This document shows positions 1-8,311 of a stretch of DNA of 64,000 nucleotides, piece by piece. Position 1 is the first letter of the stretch. Each line of letters begins with the position of its first letter. Origin of the DNA: Dactylosporangium sp040605635 (lineage in GTDB: Bacteria; Actinomycetota; Actinomycetes; Mycobacteriales; Micromonosporaceae); the NCBI RefSeq assembly GCF_040605635.1, contig NZ_JBEXDG010000010.1, positions 124,001 through 188,000 on the forward strand, read 5' to 3'. The notes under the pieces were generated by a model, which was given only the letters and a program-made list of their open reading frames with translations, had not been told where the DNA came from and did not search any database. The position numbers and the translations under genes are program-made.

Positions 1-1
1 C

Positions 2-865
2 CCCGACACGGCGGTGCTGCTGGCCTCGCACGCCGCCTCGGCGCTCGGCGCGGGCGTGCTGGTCGCGCTGCCCGGCGACCGGGAGACCGGCAGGCTCCTC
101 GTCGGCGCGCAGGTCGACGCGGTCGCGTTCACCGGGAGCCAGGCCGGTGGGCTCGACGTCGTCGCCCGGGCCGGGCTGCGGCGGGTCAGCCTGGAGCTCG
201 GCGGCAACTGCGCCGCGGTCGTCCTGCCCGACGCGCCCGACGACACGTATGACGCCCTGGTCGGGGCGTGCACGTACAACGCCGGGCAGAGCTGCGCCGC
301 GCCGGCCCGCGTCATCACGCTGCGCTCCCACCTGGACGAGACCGTCGCGCGGCTCGCCGCCGCGATGCGGGCCCGGCGCGCGGGTCCCGACTTCGGTCCG
401 CTGAACAATCCGTCGCAGGTCGCGCGGTTCGACGCGATCGTGTCCTCGTCGGCGGCCCAGGCGCTCCACCGGGGGGATGTCGCGGTCGGCTCCGGTGAAG
501 ACGGAGGGTTCTGGCGGCCCGGGCTGATCCTCGCCGACCTGCCGGCGGACGACCCCGCGGTGACCGGGGAGATGTTCGGCCCGGCGCTGACCGTGCAGGC
601 GGCGGACGACCTCGACGGGGTGGTCGCCCTCGCCAACTCGGTGCCGCAGGCCCTGGCGGCGAGCGTGTGGGGGACGGCGGTGGGGCCGTCGCTGCGGCTC
701 GCGCAGCAGCTCGACTGCGGCGAGGTGTGGGTCAACTGCCACCTGGAGCAGACCGCGGAACTCCCCCACGGCGGCCGGCGCGGCTCCGGGCACGGCACCG
801 ACCTGAGCGTCCTGGCGCTCACGGAGTACCAGCGCCCGAAGACGGTCACCGTGCGGCTCGACTAG
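2..865 (+). CDS. Aldehyde dehydrogenase, 5'-truncated by window edge
   Basis: NAD(P)-dependent oxidation of an aldehyde to the acid; the substrate cannot be read from the sequence. The reading frame is open to the first bases, so the gene starts outside the window; 287 C-terminal residues are visible. Family landmarks are the FTGS nucleotide-loop motif, the ELGGN motif carrying the general-base Glu, and the catalytic Cys in GQSCAAPAR. The late EMFGP motif and the C-terminal oligomerisation strand are also recognisable. The fragment is about 60 percent of a normal 480-residue enzyme. An AraC-type regulator starts 91 bp downstream on the same strand, but nothing shows that it controls this gene. 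Confidence 0.9.
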   Translation, partial: PDTAVLLASHAASALGAGVLVALPGDRETGRLLVGAQVDAVAFTGSQAGGLDVVARAGLRRVSLELGGNCAAVVLPDAPDDTYDALVGACTYNAGQSCAAPARVITLRSHLDETVARLAAAMRARRAGPDFGPLNNPSQVARFDAIVSSSAAQALHRGDVAVGSGEDGGFWRPGLILADLPADDPAVTGEMFGPALTVQAADDLDGVVALANSVPQALAASVWGTAVGPSLRLAQQLDCGEVWVNCHLEQTAELPHGGRRGSGHGTDLSVLALTEYQRPKTVTVRLD

Positions 866-956
866 CGTCCGGTTCCGCACATTCCGGGCCCGGCTGCTCG
901 TCCAGGGAGGCCCCGGCGTGGCGGGGATCGCGCCGGGCTCCCGCTACTGTGGCACG

Positions 957-1445
957 ATGACGTCCCCTCAGCTGCGGGATCTCGCCCTGCTGCGGCGGGT
1001 CCGCGACCGGATCGACCGGGAATACGCGCAGCCGCTCGACGTGGAGGCCCTCGCCCGTGGCGTGCACATGTCCGCCGGGTACCTGAGCCGCGCGTTCCGG
1101 CAGGCGTACGGGGAGTCGCCGTACTCGTACCTGATGACCCGCCGCATCGAACGCGCGATGGCCATGCTCCGCCGCGGCGACCGCACCGTCACCGAGGTCT
1201 GCTTCGCCGTCGGCTGCTCGTCGCTGGGCACGTTCAGCACCCGCTTCACCGAACTCGTCGGCATGCCGCCCAGCGCGTACCGGGCGCGCGCCGCGCTCTC
1301 GACCGCCAGCCTGCCGCCGTGCGTCGCCAAACGGGTGACCCGGCCGGTCAGGACCCCTCCTCCGGGCAGGACCCCCCATCCGGTCAGGAACCCTCATCCG
1401 GTCAGGAATCAAGAAGCGGCGGCCGGCGGCGCCCGCCTAGCGTGA
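957..1445 (+). CDS. AraC-type helix-turn-helix regulator
   Basis: A 162-residue transcription factor made almost entirely of the two-helix-turn-helix AraC DNA-binding domain (about residues 8-105): LARGVHMSAGYLSRAFR is the first HTH, and VCFAVGCSSLGTFSTRFTE with GMPPSAYR is the second. There is no ligand-binding cupin. I chose the ATG at 957 because the domain begins directly after it; an in-frame start at 918 adds 13 unconvincing residues. The C-terminal tail carries a hexapeptide repeat (PVRTPP, PGRTPH, PVRNPH, PVRNQE) encoded by an 18-bp tandem repeat. The VOC gene starts 5 bp after the stop, a pairing common in actinomycetes, so it probably regulates the VOC gene and itself. Confidence 0.88.
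   Translation: MTSPQLRDLALLRRVRDRIDREYAQPLDVEALARGVHMSAGYLSRAFRQAYGESPYSYLMTRRIERAMAMLRRGDRTVTEVCFAVGCSSLGTFSTRFTELVGMPPSAYRARAALSTASLPPCVAKRVTRPVRTPPPGRTPHPVRNPHPVRNQEAAAGGARLA
1344..1415. repeat. Four tandem 18-bp repeats, possible operator array
   Basis: Units start at 1344, 1362, 1380 and 1398 and share the core CCGGTCAGGA (one unit has CCGGGCAGGA). They lie inside the 3' end of the AraC-type gene, 35-107 bp ahead of the VOC start codon. The position suits binding sites for the regulator, but this is inference. Confidence 0.75.
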
Positions 1446-1450
1446 CCGGT

Positions 1451-1861
<411 letters not shown>

Positions 1862-1974
1862 CTGTGCCGGCTTCGCCGCCGCGCTTTCCCATGATCCGGA
1901 AGACTTTATGTCGTCCATAGCAGCACGAACTCTTCCGGATCATCGAGAACCCCGCCGCGCCGCGGCTGGCACAG
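1862..1974. terminator. Nested inverted repeat between convergent genes
   Basis: A perfect 13-bp inverted repeat (ATGATCCGGAAGA at 1891-1903, its complement at 1931-1943) sits inside an outer 7-bp pair (CTGTGCC at 1862-1868, GGCACAG at 1968-1974). It fills the space between the stops of the VOC gene and the convergent ATPase gene. A bidirectional terminator is likely, although there is no T-tract. Confidence 0.6.
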
Positions 1975-1975
1975 C

Positions 1976-2446
1976 TCAGCGGCGCTGCCAGATCTCGGCG
2001 GCGGTGGTCCAGCGCAGGGTGGTGACGGCCTGCAGGGCGAGGCCGCCGTCCTTGGCGGGGGTCAGGTACAGCTCGTCGGCGAGGGCGCGGATGATGTGCA
2101 GGCCACGGCCGTGCTCGTCGAGGACCGCGAGGTCCAGGGCGGCGAGCTCACTGGTGGTCATCTCGGTCGCCAGGACGAGGCGGGCCGGGTCGATGACGGA
2201 GCCGTCGTTGACGACGTGGATCACGCAGCGGCGGTCGGTGACGTCGATGCTGATCTCGTAGTCATCGATGTCACGCGCGTGCTCGATGACGTTGGCGCAG
2301 GCCTCGGTGAGGATCAGGCCGATGTCGTCGCGGCAGCCGGGCTCCACGCCGAGTGTTCGCAGCGCCTGGTCGAGGAGGCGGCGGGCCATCGGCACCGTCG
2401 CGGCATCCCGCGGGAGGTGCAGTGCGAGCCGCAACGCGATCGACAC
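1976..2446 (-). CDS. RsbW-like anti-sigma-factor ATPase/kinase
   Basis: A 156-residue GHKL-type ATP-binding protein of the RsbW/SpoIIAB group, which phosphorylates STAS anti-anti-sigma factors or holds a sigma factor. The N box is LTEACANVIEHA, the G1-like segment is VNDGSVIDP, and the lid/G2 segment is DEHGRGLHIIRALAD. The Asp of the usual DxGxG is a less canonical NDGS, so activity is likely but not certain. The start is GTG at 2446, with a purine-rich stretch about 12 nt upstream. No sigma factor or antagonist lies beside it; the stressosome operon at 22.9-28.9 kb and the PP2C phosphatase at 39.3 kb are possible partners by family only. Confidence 0.82.
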   Translation of the reverse strand: MSIALRLALHLPRDAATVPMARRLLDQALRTLGVEPGCRDDIGLILTEACANVIEHARDIDDYEISIDVTDRRCVIHVVNDGSVIDPARLVLATEMTTSELAALDLAVLDEHGRGLHIIRALADELYLTPAKDGGLALQAVTTLRWTTAAEIWQRR

Positions 2447-2586
2447 CTGGTCGTCGCCCCCTTTCCGTTGTCGTGGTCTGCAGCGACCGTACCCTCAGCA
2501 CCACCTGTTTCATGTTTGTCACACGGCAAGAATCCTCATCCGGTGCGGGTGAGGGTGGGTCGCGCGGATCTGGGAACGGGTCTGCC

Positions 2587-3192
2587 ATGCGGCGAACACA
2601 CTGGTTGCTGGCCCTCGCGGCCGGGTACGTCGACGGCATCTGCCTGCTGTTTCTCGGGGGCGTGTTCGGCGGCGTCGTGACCGGCAACCTCGTCGTCCTG
2701 GGGGTGGCCGGCGTACAGCGGCTGCCGGAGACCGCGCTGCGCGCGGCGCTGTCCGTGGCCGTGTACGGCGGGACGCTGTGGCTCGCCCGGCGGGTCGCGC
2801 CGAGCCGTTGCCTCGTCGGCGCGCTGCTCGCGCTGTGCACCCTGTGCGGCGGCTGGATGGTCACCGCCCACGACCCTCGCGGGGTCACCCAACTGCCGCT
2901 GCTCGCGCTCGCCGCGATCGCCACGGGCCTGCAGCACGCCGCCACGACCGGCGAGAAGGGCGGCGAGAAGGGCGTTTTCGACACCGTGCTGCCGTTCGCC
3001 TGCATCGCGATCGGTGCGGTGAGCGCCGGGCTGCTCGTCGAACGGGTGCCGTGGATCGGCCCTCTACCGGCGGTCCTGCTGGTCGCCGTCGCCCTCGTGG
3101 TGGGATCGTTGCGGCCCCCGGACGCGTCCACGTCCACGCCCCGGCATCGCGAACGGGCCGGCGGCCCGGCCGAAGCGCCGGCCAGGCTGTGA
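2587..3192 (+). CDS. DUF1275-like (YoaK-type) membrane protein
   Basis: A 201-residue integral membrane protein with about six hydrophobic segments. The opening (HWLLALAAGYVDGICLLFLGG, followed by a VVTGNLVVLG motif) fits the DUF1275 family, where a conserved small-residue turn and a T-G-N segment follow the first helix. Function is unknown for the family. The ATG at 2587 is chosen because the first membrane helix begins immediately afterwards; the frame stays open upstream to 2353, but that part is antisense to the ATPase gene. A charged segment near residue 125 (GEKGGEKGVFD) is probably a loop. nadK follows 19 bp downstream. Confidence 0.72.
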   Translation: MRRTHWLLALAAGYVDGICLLFLGGVFGGVVTGNLVVLGVAGVQRLPETALRAALSVAVYGGTLWLARRVAPSRCLVGALLALCTLCGGWMVTAHDPRGVTQLPLLALAAIATGLQHAATTGEKGGEKGVFDTVLPFACIAIGAVSAGLLVERVPWIGPLPAVLLVAVALVVGSLRPPDASTSTPRHRERAGGPAEAPARL

Positions 3193-3211
3193 CCGGCCGT
3201 ACAGTTGCAGG

Positions 3212-4081
3212 ATGGGCATGGTGCACACGGTCGGGCTGGTCCTGCATCCGCGGCGCGACTCGAAGCCGGCGATCGACGCCATCATCGAGTGGGCGACGAC
3301 CCGTGAGGTGACGGTCCTCGGGCTGCCCGACGAGGTCGACCGCATCGACTGCACCGCCGTCGCGGTCGACGCCGACGAGCTGGTGAGCCGCGCGTCGCTG
3401 GTGGTGAGCCTCGGCGGGGACGGCACGATGCTGCGCAGCATGCGGCTGCTGTCGGGCAAGCCGACGCCGGTGCTCGGGGTCAACCTCGGCCGGCTCGGGT
3501 TCCTCGCGGAGGTCGCCGTCGACGACCTGCCGGCGGCGTTGAGCGCGATCGACGCCCACCGGTACACGGTGGAGCCGCGCATGGCGATCCGCACCCGGCT
3601 CCCCGACGGCAGCGACGTGACCGCCTTCAACGACATCGCGCTGGTCCGTGTCCCCGGGCAGGGGCTGGCCGCGATCGGCATCTCCATGCAGGGCTACCCG
3701 TTCGTCCGGTACTCCGCCGACGCCCTCATCGTGGCGACGCCGACAGGGTCGACCGCGTACAGCTTCTCCGCCGGCGGGCCGATCGTGTCGCCGAACGTCG
3801 AGGGCATCCTGGTCGTGCCGGCGGCGGCGCACTCGGCGTTCAACCGGGCGATGGTGCTGTCCCCCGACGAGGACCTCGACCTGGAGCTGCTGCCGTCCAG
3901 CGGCCGGCTCGTCATGGAGGTCGACGGGGTCCTCGGCGCGGAGCTGAAGCCCGGCGACATGCTGACGGTGTCGGCGGCGCCGGCCGCGGCGAAGGTGGTG
4001 CGCCTCGGCTACACCACCTTCTACGAGCGGGCCCGCCGCAAGCTCCAGGTCAACGGGAGCCTCGAGGTGGAGGAGCCCTGA
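3212..4081 (+). CDS. nadK: NAD kinase
   Basis: Phosphorylates NAD+ to NADP+ with ATP or polyphosphate; cytosolic and normally essential. The 289-residue length is usual. The diagnostic LGGDGTMLRS motif (about residues 68-77) carries the catalytic Asp, followed by LGVNLGRLGFLAE, the FNDIAL segment and the conserved TPTGSTAYSFSAGGPIVSP block. The C-terminal LVMEVDGV segment is also typical. ATG codons at 3212 and 3218 are both possible; 3212 gives the longer form. It follows the DUF1275-like gene by 19 bp and converges with the DinB-fold gene, with only 6 bp between the stops and no room for an independent terminator. Confidence 0.96.
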   Translation: MGMVHTVGLVLHPRRDSKPAIDAIIEWATTREVTVLGLPDEVDRIDCTAVAVDADELVSRASLVVSLGGDGTMLRSMRLLSGKPTPVLGVNLGRLGFLAEVAVDDLPAALSAIDAHRYTVEPRMAIRTRLPDGSDVTAFNDIALVRVPGQGLAAIGISMQGYPFVRYSADALIVATPTGSTAYSFSAGGPIVSPNVEGILVVPAAAHSAFNRAMVLSPDEDLDLELLPSSGRLVMEVDGVLGAELKPGDMLTVSAAPAAAKVVRLGYTTFYERARRKLQVNGSLEVEEP

Positions 4082-4087
4082 CCGGCC

Positions 4088-4843
4088 TCAGCCGAAGGCG
4101 ACGTGCCGCAGCCAGTGGCGCAGCAGGTCCGCGTCGCCGTCGATCCGCAGCCCGTCGGGGTCGCGTCGCCGGTACACCAGCAGCAGCAGCTCCCTGAGCG
4201 GGGCCCGCACGGTGACGGCGGCGGGTCCGGTGCCGCGGCGCCAGGTGTTGACGTCGCCGGTCAGGTCGACGAACCAGCCCTCTTCGGGCGCGACCAGGGC
4301 GACCGTCCGACCGGGTCCGAGGATCGCGCGTTTGGCGGGGTCGAGGTCGAAGTGGACCGGGTGCGCGTCGAGCTCCATCCACTCGTCGAGCGCGTCGAGC
4401 GCGACGTCCGTGCCGACCTCGAACGGCACCCCGGCGGCCAGGCACGCGTCGGCGCGGTGCATGAGGGTCTCGTGCGCGAAGCGGCGCGCCCAGAACGGCA
4501 TCCCGCCCGCCTCGAACGGCGTCCACACCGCCGCGTCCGGACCCGCCGCGGTCAGTGCGCCGGCGAGCTCCCGGGCGCCGTCGAGCAGCCACCCGGCTGG
4601 AATAGGCCCGGTGTCGTCGCCGTCGACGTCACGCACGATGCCGTCGGGCAGGAACTGCGTCGCCCTGGTCCGGACGATCCGCGCGGCCCACCGGTGCCCG
4701 CCGCCGACGTGCCGCAGCAGCGCGCCCAAGGTCCAGCCGGGGCACGACGGCACGGGCGCGGCCTGCGACGCACCCGCGCCGAGGTCGGCGACGAGCAGCT
4801 CGGTCTGGGTGACGATCCACCCGCAGTGGTCCTCGAATCGCAT
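4088..4843 (-). CDS. Maleylpyruvate isomerase/DinB-fold, mycothiol-type protein
   Basis: A 251-residue member of the actinobacterial family (TIGR03083-like) with an N-terminal four-helix metal-binding domain related to mycothiol-dependent maleylpyruvate isomerase. Metal-ligand candidates are the His of LLRHVGGGHRW (near residue 45) and the H-x3-H of FAHETLMHRAD (near residue 130). The early PSCPGWTLGALLRHV block is the family signature (P-x-C-x-G-W). The C-terminal 90 residues match the usual accessory domain. The ATG at 4843 follows a strong GGAGAG ribosome site. These proteins are thought to use mycothiol, but the actual reaction is unknown. The condensation-like gene ends 34 bp upstream on the same strand. 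Confidence 0.85.
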   Translation of the reverse strand: MRFEDHCGWIVTQTELLVADLGAGASQAAPVPSCPGWTLGALLRHVGGGHRWAARIVRTRATQFLPDGIVRDVDGDDTGPIPAGWLLDGARELAGALTAAGPDAAVWTPFEAGGMPFWARRFAHETLMHRADACLAAGVPFEVGTDVALDALDEWMELDAHPVHFDLDPAKRAILGPGRTVALVAPEEGWFVDLTGDVNTWRRGTGPAAVTVRAPLRELLLLVYRRRDPDGLRIDGDADLLRHWLRHVAFG

Positions 4844-4877
4844 GGCTCTCTCCTCGCAGCACGCAACGATGACGCTG

Positions 4878-6155
4878 TCACGAGCTGGTCGGAGCCACCA
4901 CGCGTTCCTCGACGTGCCCGGCGGCGGAGATCGCGACGCGCTCCATCGCCCACAGGACGGCCTCGACGTCGGCCGGGGCGAGGAAGTGGCTGTCGACGTA
5001 GACCGTGATCGCCACGGCCTCGTCGGAGCCGTCGACGTTGACGAACAGGGCCGAGGAGGGCTCGTCGCCGCTGGCGACCCAGGCGAACTCGCTGCGGGCG
5101 GGGCGGGGCACGTCCTGCAGCGCGCCGCCGAGGCGGCGGTCGTTGACGCTGACGTCCAGGGCGAACTGCGGGCCCAGGTCGGCGACCACGGCCGCGATGA
5201 CCGCGTCGAGGTCGAGGCGGTTGTAGTACGCGTACTTGTACGCGGTGATCGCGGCCGGCCGCGTGCGGTGCAGCACGTCCGCGAACGAGCCGGCGGTGTC
5301 GATCACGCACAGGCCCATCTGCGAGACGGGGGCGACGACGCCGCCGAGCCCGGCCCGGAAGCGGTTGCTCGACACGAGCCGCAGCGGCAGCACGTCGACG
5401 CCGGTGACCTGTGCGAACGCGACGCCGAACGCGGCCAGGAGGGCGGGTGCCGGCTCGACGCCCTCCCGCAGCGCCACCGCGCGCAGCGCGGACGGCAGGA
5501 CCCTGGAGTGCAGGACGCCGGTCCAGTGCCGGGGGCTGCGTACGTCGCGGGACGGGGCGACCTGCGGGACGGGGATGGCGCGCAGGTGACTGTCCCAGTG
5601 CCGCAGCGCGGCCGCGTTCTGCCGCACCCCGGACGGCGACGTCTGCCGACGGGCCTGTTCCAGCGCGGAGAGCCCCTCGTGAGGTGCGTCCGTGCGGGCG
5701 TCGGTCTCGGCCATCATCAGCACCGCGCCGGCGCCGTCCATGACGAGGTGTGACATGACCAGGACCACGTGGGTGCATTCGCCGCCGGTCCGGACGACGG
5801 CCATGCGGACCGGCCACTCGTGCGCGTGGTCGAAGGGGACGTCGCGGTAGCGGGCCTCGACGCCGGCCGGGTCCACGTCGTCGAGGACCTCGATCTCGAT
5901 CGCGCCGGAGCCGTCCACGACCTGCGACGGCGGTCCGTCGCCATCCTCCAGCAGCCGCGTCCGCATGCTCTCGTAGCGGCTCATGAGATACCGCAGCTCG
6001 CCGGCGACGTCGTCGAGGGTGGTGCCCGCGGGCAGCGGCCGGATCCCGCCCATCGCCATCGACTGCCCGATGGCGGTCATCTTGAGCCATATGTCCAGCT
6101 GCCCCCACGACAGCGGGCCGGAGCCGGCCCCGTCACCCTCGAACGTCACCCGCAT
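4878..6155 (-). CDS. Stand-alone condensation-domain-like acyltransferase (copy 1)
   Basis: A 425-residue single-domain protein resembling the condensation (C) domain of non-ribosomal peptide synthetases and related acyltransferases. The start (PLSWGQLDIW) matches the C1 core motif. The active-site motif HHxxxDG appears as SHLVMDGAG near residue 137: the second His and the DG are kept and the first His is Ser. A later SNRFR block with VNDRRLGG near residue 345 is shared with the second copy at 56992-58335. No adenylation or carrier domain is nearby, so a free acyl or aminoacyl transfer role is possible but unproven. It starts at ATG 6155. The DinB-fold gene follows 34 bp downstream. Confidence 0.78.
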   Translation of the reverse strand: MRVTFEGDGAGSGPLSWGQLDIWLKMTAIGQSMAMGGIRPLPAGTTLDDVAGELRYLMSRYESMRTRLLEDGDGPPSQVVDGSGAIEIEVLDDVDPAGVEARYRDVPFDHAHEWPVRMAVVRTGGECTHVVLVMSHLVMDGAGAVLMMAETDARTDAPHEGLSALEQARRQTSPSGVRQNAAALRHWDSHLRAIPVPQVAPSRDVRSPRHWTGVLHSRVLPSALRAVALREGVEPAPALLAAFGVAFAQVTGVDVLPLRLVSSNRFRAGLGGVVAPVSQMGLCVIDTAGSFADVLHRTRPAAITAYKYAYYNRLDLDAVIAAVVADLGPQFALDVSVNDRRLGGALQDVPRPARSEFAWVASGDEPSSALFVNVDGSDEAVAITVYVDSHFLAPADVEAVLWAMERVAISAAGHVEERVVAPTSS

Positions 6156-6187
6156 CCACTTACTTTAGGACGCGAAAAAACGGGCGA

Positions 6188-6478
6188 CTAGGGGTGCGCG
6201 CGTGATGGCAGACCGTCGACCTTGAGCAGCGCGTCGTCGGCGTAGCACCACACCCACTCCTCGCCCGGCTCGAACGACTGGACGAGCGGGTGCCCGACGC
6301 TGTTGTAGTGCGCGGTGGCGTGCTTCGCCGGCGAGGAGTCGCAGCAGCCGACGTGCCCGCAGGTCAGGCAGAGCCGCAGATGCACCCAGCGACCACCGGC
6401 GGCGAGGCAGTCCTCGCAGCCGTCCGCACCGGGCTGGACGTCGTTGATGAGGTCGAGGTGCTCACACGGGTTGCTCAC
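6188..6478 (-). CDS. UBP-type zinc finger protein
   Basis: A 96-residue protein consisting of one ZnF-UBP domain: CEHL near residue 5, GCEDCLAAGGRWVHLRLCLTC, GHVGCCD, then HATAHYNSVGHPLVQSFEPG. This gives the full Cys/His ligand series of the fold that binds ubiquitin C-termini in eukaryotes. In bacteria the partner is unknown. Start is GTG at 6478. It diverges across 91 bp from the response-regulator/flavoprotein gene, and this pairing with the flavoprotein and kinase recurs in actinomycetes to my knowledge, so the three probably share one pathway. Confidence 0.9.
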   Translation of the reverse strand: MSNPCEHLDLINDVQPGADGCEDCLAAGGRWVHLRLCLTCGHVGCCDSSPAKHATAHYNSVGHPLVQSFEPGEEWVWCYADDALLKVDGLPSRAHP

Positions 6479-6569
6479 GGGTCACACCGTATCCGGTCCG
6501 CGGCGGCGGCGAGGGCGAGCCGTCGGGCGGTGTTCGTTGATCGGCGAAACGCGTGGTTGGATTGGGTCC

Positions 6570-8222
6570 ATGGCCAAGCCAGCGATCTTGACCGTTGACG
6601 ACGATCCCGCGGTGTCCCGGGCCGTCGCCCGTGATCTCCGCAAGCAGTACGCCGAGGACTACCGCATCATCCGCGCCGACTCCGGCCAGGAGGCCCTCGA
6701 CGCGCTCAAGGAGCTGAAGCTGCGCGGCGAGCAGGTCGCGGTGCTCCTCGCCGACTACCGCATGCCGAACATGACGGGCCTGCAGTTCCTCGAGCACGCG
6801 ATGGACCTGTTCCCGCGCGCCCGGCGGGTGCTGCTCACCGCCTACGCCGACACCGACGCCGCGATCCAGGCGATCAACGTCGTCGACCTCGATCACTACC
6901 TGCTCAAGCCGTGGCATCCGCCGGAGGAGAAGCTGTACCCGGTGATCGACGCCATGCTGGAGGCGTGGAAGGCCGCCCCCGACCAGCCGGTCGGCGACGT
7001 CAAGGTGGTCGGGCACCGGTGGTCGGCACCGTCGTTCAAGGTCCGGGACTTCCTGGCCCGCAACATGGTGTCGTACCGGTGGTACACCACCGACGACGCG
7101 GAAGGGCAGCGGCTGCTGACGGCCGCCGGGCTGTCCGAGGCCGACGTGCCGCTCGTCGTCACCCCGGAGGGCAAGACCCTGGTCGCGCCGGGCGAGGCCG
7201 AGCTGGCGGTGCAGGTCGGCCTGACCACGACCCCGGCGTCGGACTTCTACGACCTCGTCGTCGTCGGCGGCGGCCCGGCGGGCCTCGGCGCGGCGGTGTA
7301 CGGCGCCTCCGAAGGCCTGCGCACGGTCCTGCTGGAGGAGCGGGCGACCGGCGGGCAGGCCGGGCAGAGCAGCCGGATCGAGAACTACCTCGGCTTCCCC
7401 GACGGCGTCTCCGGCGCGCAGCTCACCGACCGCGCCCGCCGCCAGGCGGTCAAGTTCGGCGCGGAGCTGCTCACCGCGTGCAAGGTCACCCGCCTGGCGG
7501 TGCAGGGCTCGGCGCGCGTCCTGCACTTCGAGGACGGCACGACGATCGCCGCGCACTCCGTCATCCTGGCGACCGGTGTGGCGTACCGGCGGCTGCGCGC
7601 ACCCGGCCTGGAGCAGTTCCACGGCCGCGGCGTCTACTACGGCTCCGCGTCGACGGAGGCGCCGAGCTGCTCCGACCAGGACGTCTACATCGTCGGCGGG
7701 GCGAACTCGGCCGGGCAGGCGGCGATGTTCTTCAGCCGCTACGCGCGCCGGGTCCACCTCGTCATCCGCGCCCCCGGCCTGGACGCGTCGATGTCGCGCT
7801 ACCTGATCGAGCAGATCGCGGCGGTGCCGACGATCGAGGTCCACCCGTGCACTGAGATCGTCGGCGGGGACGGCGACGAGCACCTGGAGCGGCTCACGCT
7901 GCGATCCGTCGAGGGCGGCGCCGAGCGTACCGTCGACAGCTCCTGGCTGTTCATCTTCATCGGCGCGGAACCGCGCACCGACTGGCTCGACGGGGTCGTG
8001 CAGCGCGACGCCCGCGGGTTCGTGCTCACGGGGCTGGACATCGAGACCAGCGCGCACCACGCCACGCTGGGCCGTGACCCCTATCACCTGGAGTCGAGCG
8101 TCCCCGGAGTGTTCGCCGCGGGTGATGTACGAGCAGACTCGGTGAAGAGGGTGGCGTCGGCCGTCGGGGAGGGCGCGATGGCGGTCTCACTGGTGCACAG
8201 GTATCTGGTGGAGGGGCAATGA
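6570..8222 (+). CDS. Response regulator fused to thioredoxin-reductase-like flavoprotein
   Basis: A 550-residue fusion. Residues 1-130 form a receiver domain with the acidic pocket VDDD, phospho-acceptor Asp62 (LLADYRMPN) and LLKPWHP Lys. Residues 135-215 look like a degenerate glutaredoxin fold (HRWSAPSFKVRDFLARN) without its CxxC. The rest is a two-dinucleotide-domain FAD/NAD(P) oxidoreductase: GGGPAGLGAA near 240, ATGVAYRRL, a second GGANSAGQAA, and GVFAAGDVR at the end. The thioredoxin-reductase CxxC is absent: the site reads GSASTEAPSC. So disulfide reduction by the classic route is unlikely. The ATG at 6570 begins directly before the receiver domain. A 30-codon ORF overlaps its stop, and the kinase follows. 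Confidence 0.92.
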   Translation: MAKPAILTVDDDPAVSRAVARDLRKQYAEDYRIIRADSGQEALDALKELKLRGEQVAVLLADYRMPNMTGLQFLEHAMDLFPRARRVLLTAYADTDAAIQAINVVDLDHYLLKPWHPPEEKLYPVIDAMLEAWKAAPDQPVGDVKVVGHRWSAPSFKVRDFLARNMVSYRWYTTDDAEGQRLLTAAGLSEADVPLVVTPEGKTLVAPGEAELAVQVGLTTTPASDFYDLVVVGGGPAGLGAAVYGASEGLRTVLLEERATGGQAGQSSRIENYLGFPDGVSGAQLTDRARRQAVKFGAELLTACKVTRLAVQGSARVLHFEDGTTIAAHSVILATGVAYRRLRAPGLEQFHGRGVYYGSASTEAPSCSDQDVYIVGGANSAGQAAMFFSRYARRVHLVIRAPGLDASMSRYLIEQIAAVPTIEVHPCTEIVGGDGDEHLERLTLRSVEGGAERTVDSSWLFIFIGAEPRTDWLDGVVQRDARGFVLTGLDIETSAHHATLGRDPYHLESSVPGVFAAGDVRADSVKRVASAVGEGAMAVSLVHRYLVEGQ

Positions 8223-8311
8223 GCGGACCGGAGCGCGGCGAAGAGGCCCCTCATCGGGACGGCGGGTTCAGCCCGGGCCGGCGCCGGAGCGCGGCGGAGG
8301 TGACGGCATGA
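8219..8311 (+). CDS. Possible 30-residue coupling peptide
   Basis: A short frame, MSGPERGEEAP to SAAEVTA, that overlaps the flavoprotein stop by ATGA at 8219-8222 and the kinase start by ATGA at 8308-8311. The exact fit at both ends suggests translational coupling across the gap. No homology or structure is recognisable, and the composition is charged and Gly/Arg-rich, so it may only carry ribosomes to the kinase start. Confidence 0.4.
   Translation: MSGPERGEEAPHRDGGFSPGRRRSAAEVTA

Noticed and set aside
4212..6108. Long frames on both strands around the condensation-like gene
   Set aside because: Shadows of the genes at 4088-4843 and 4878-6155.
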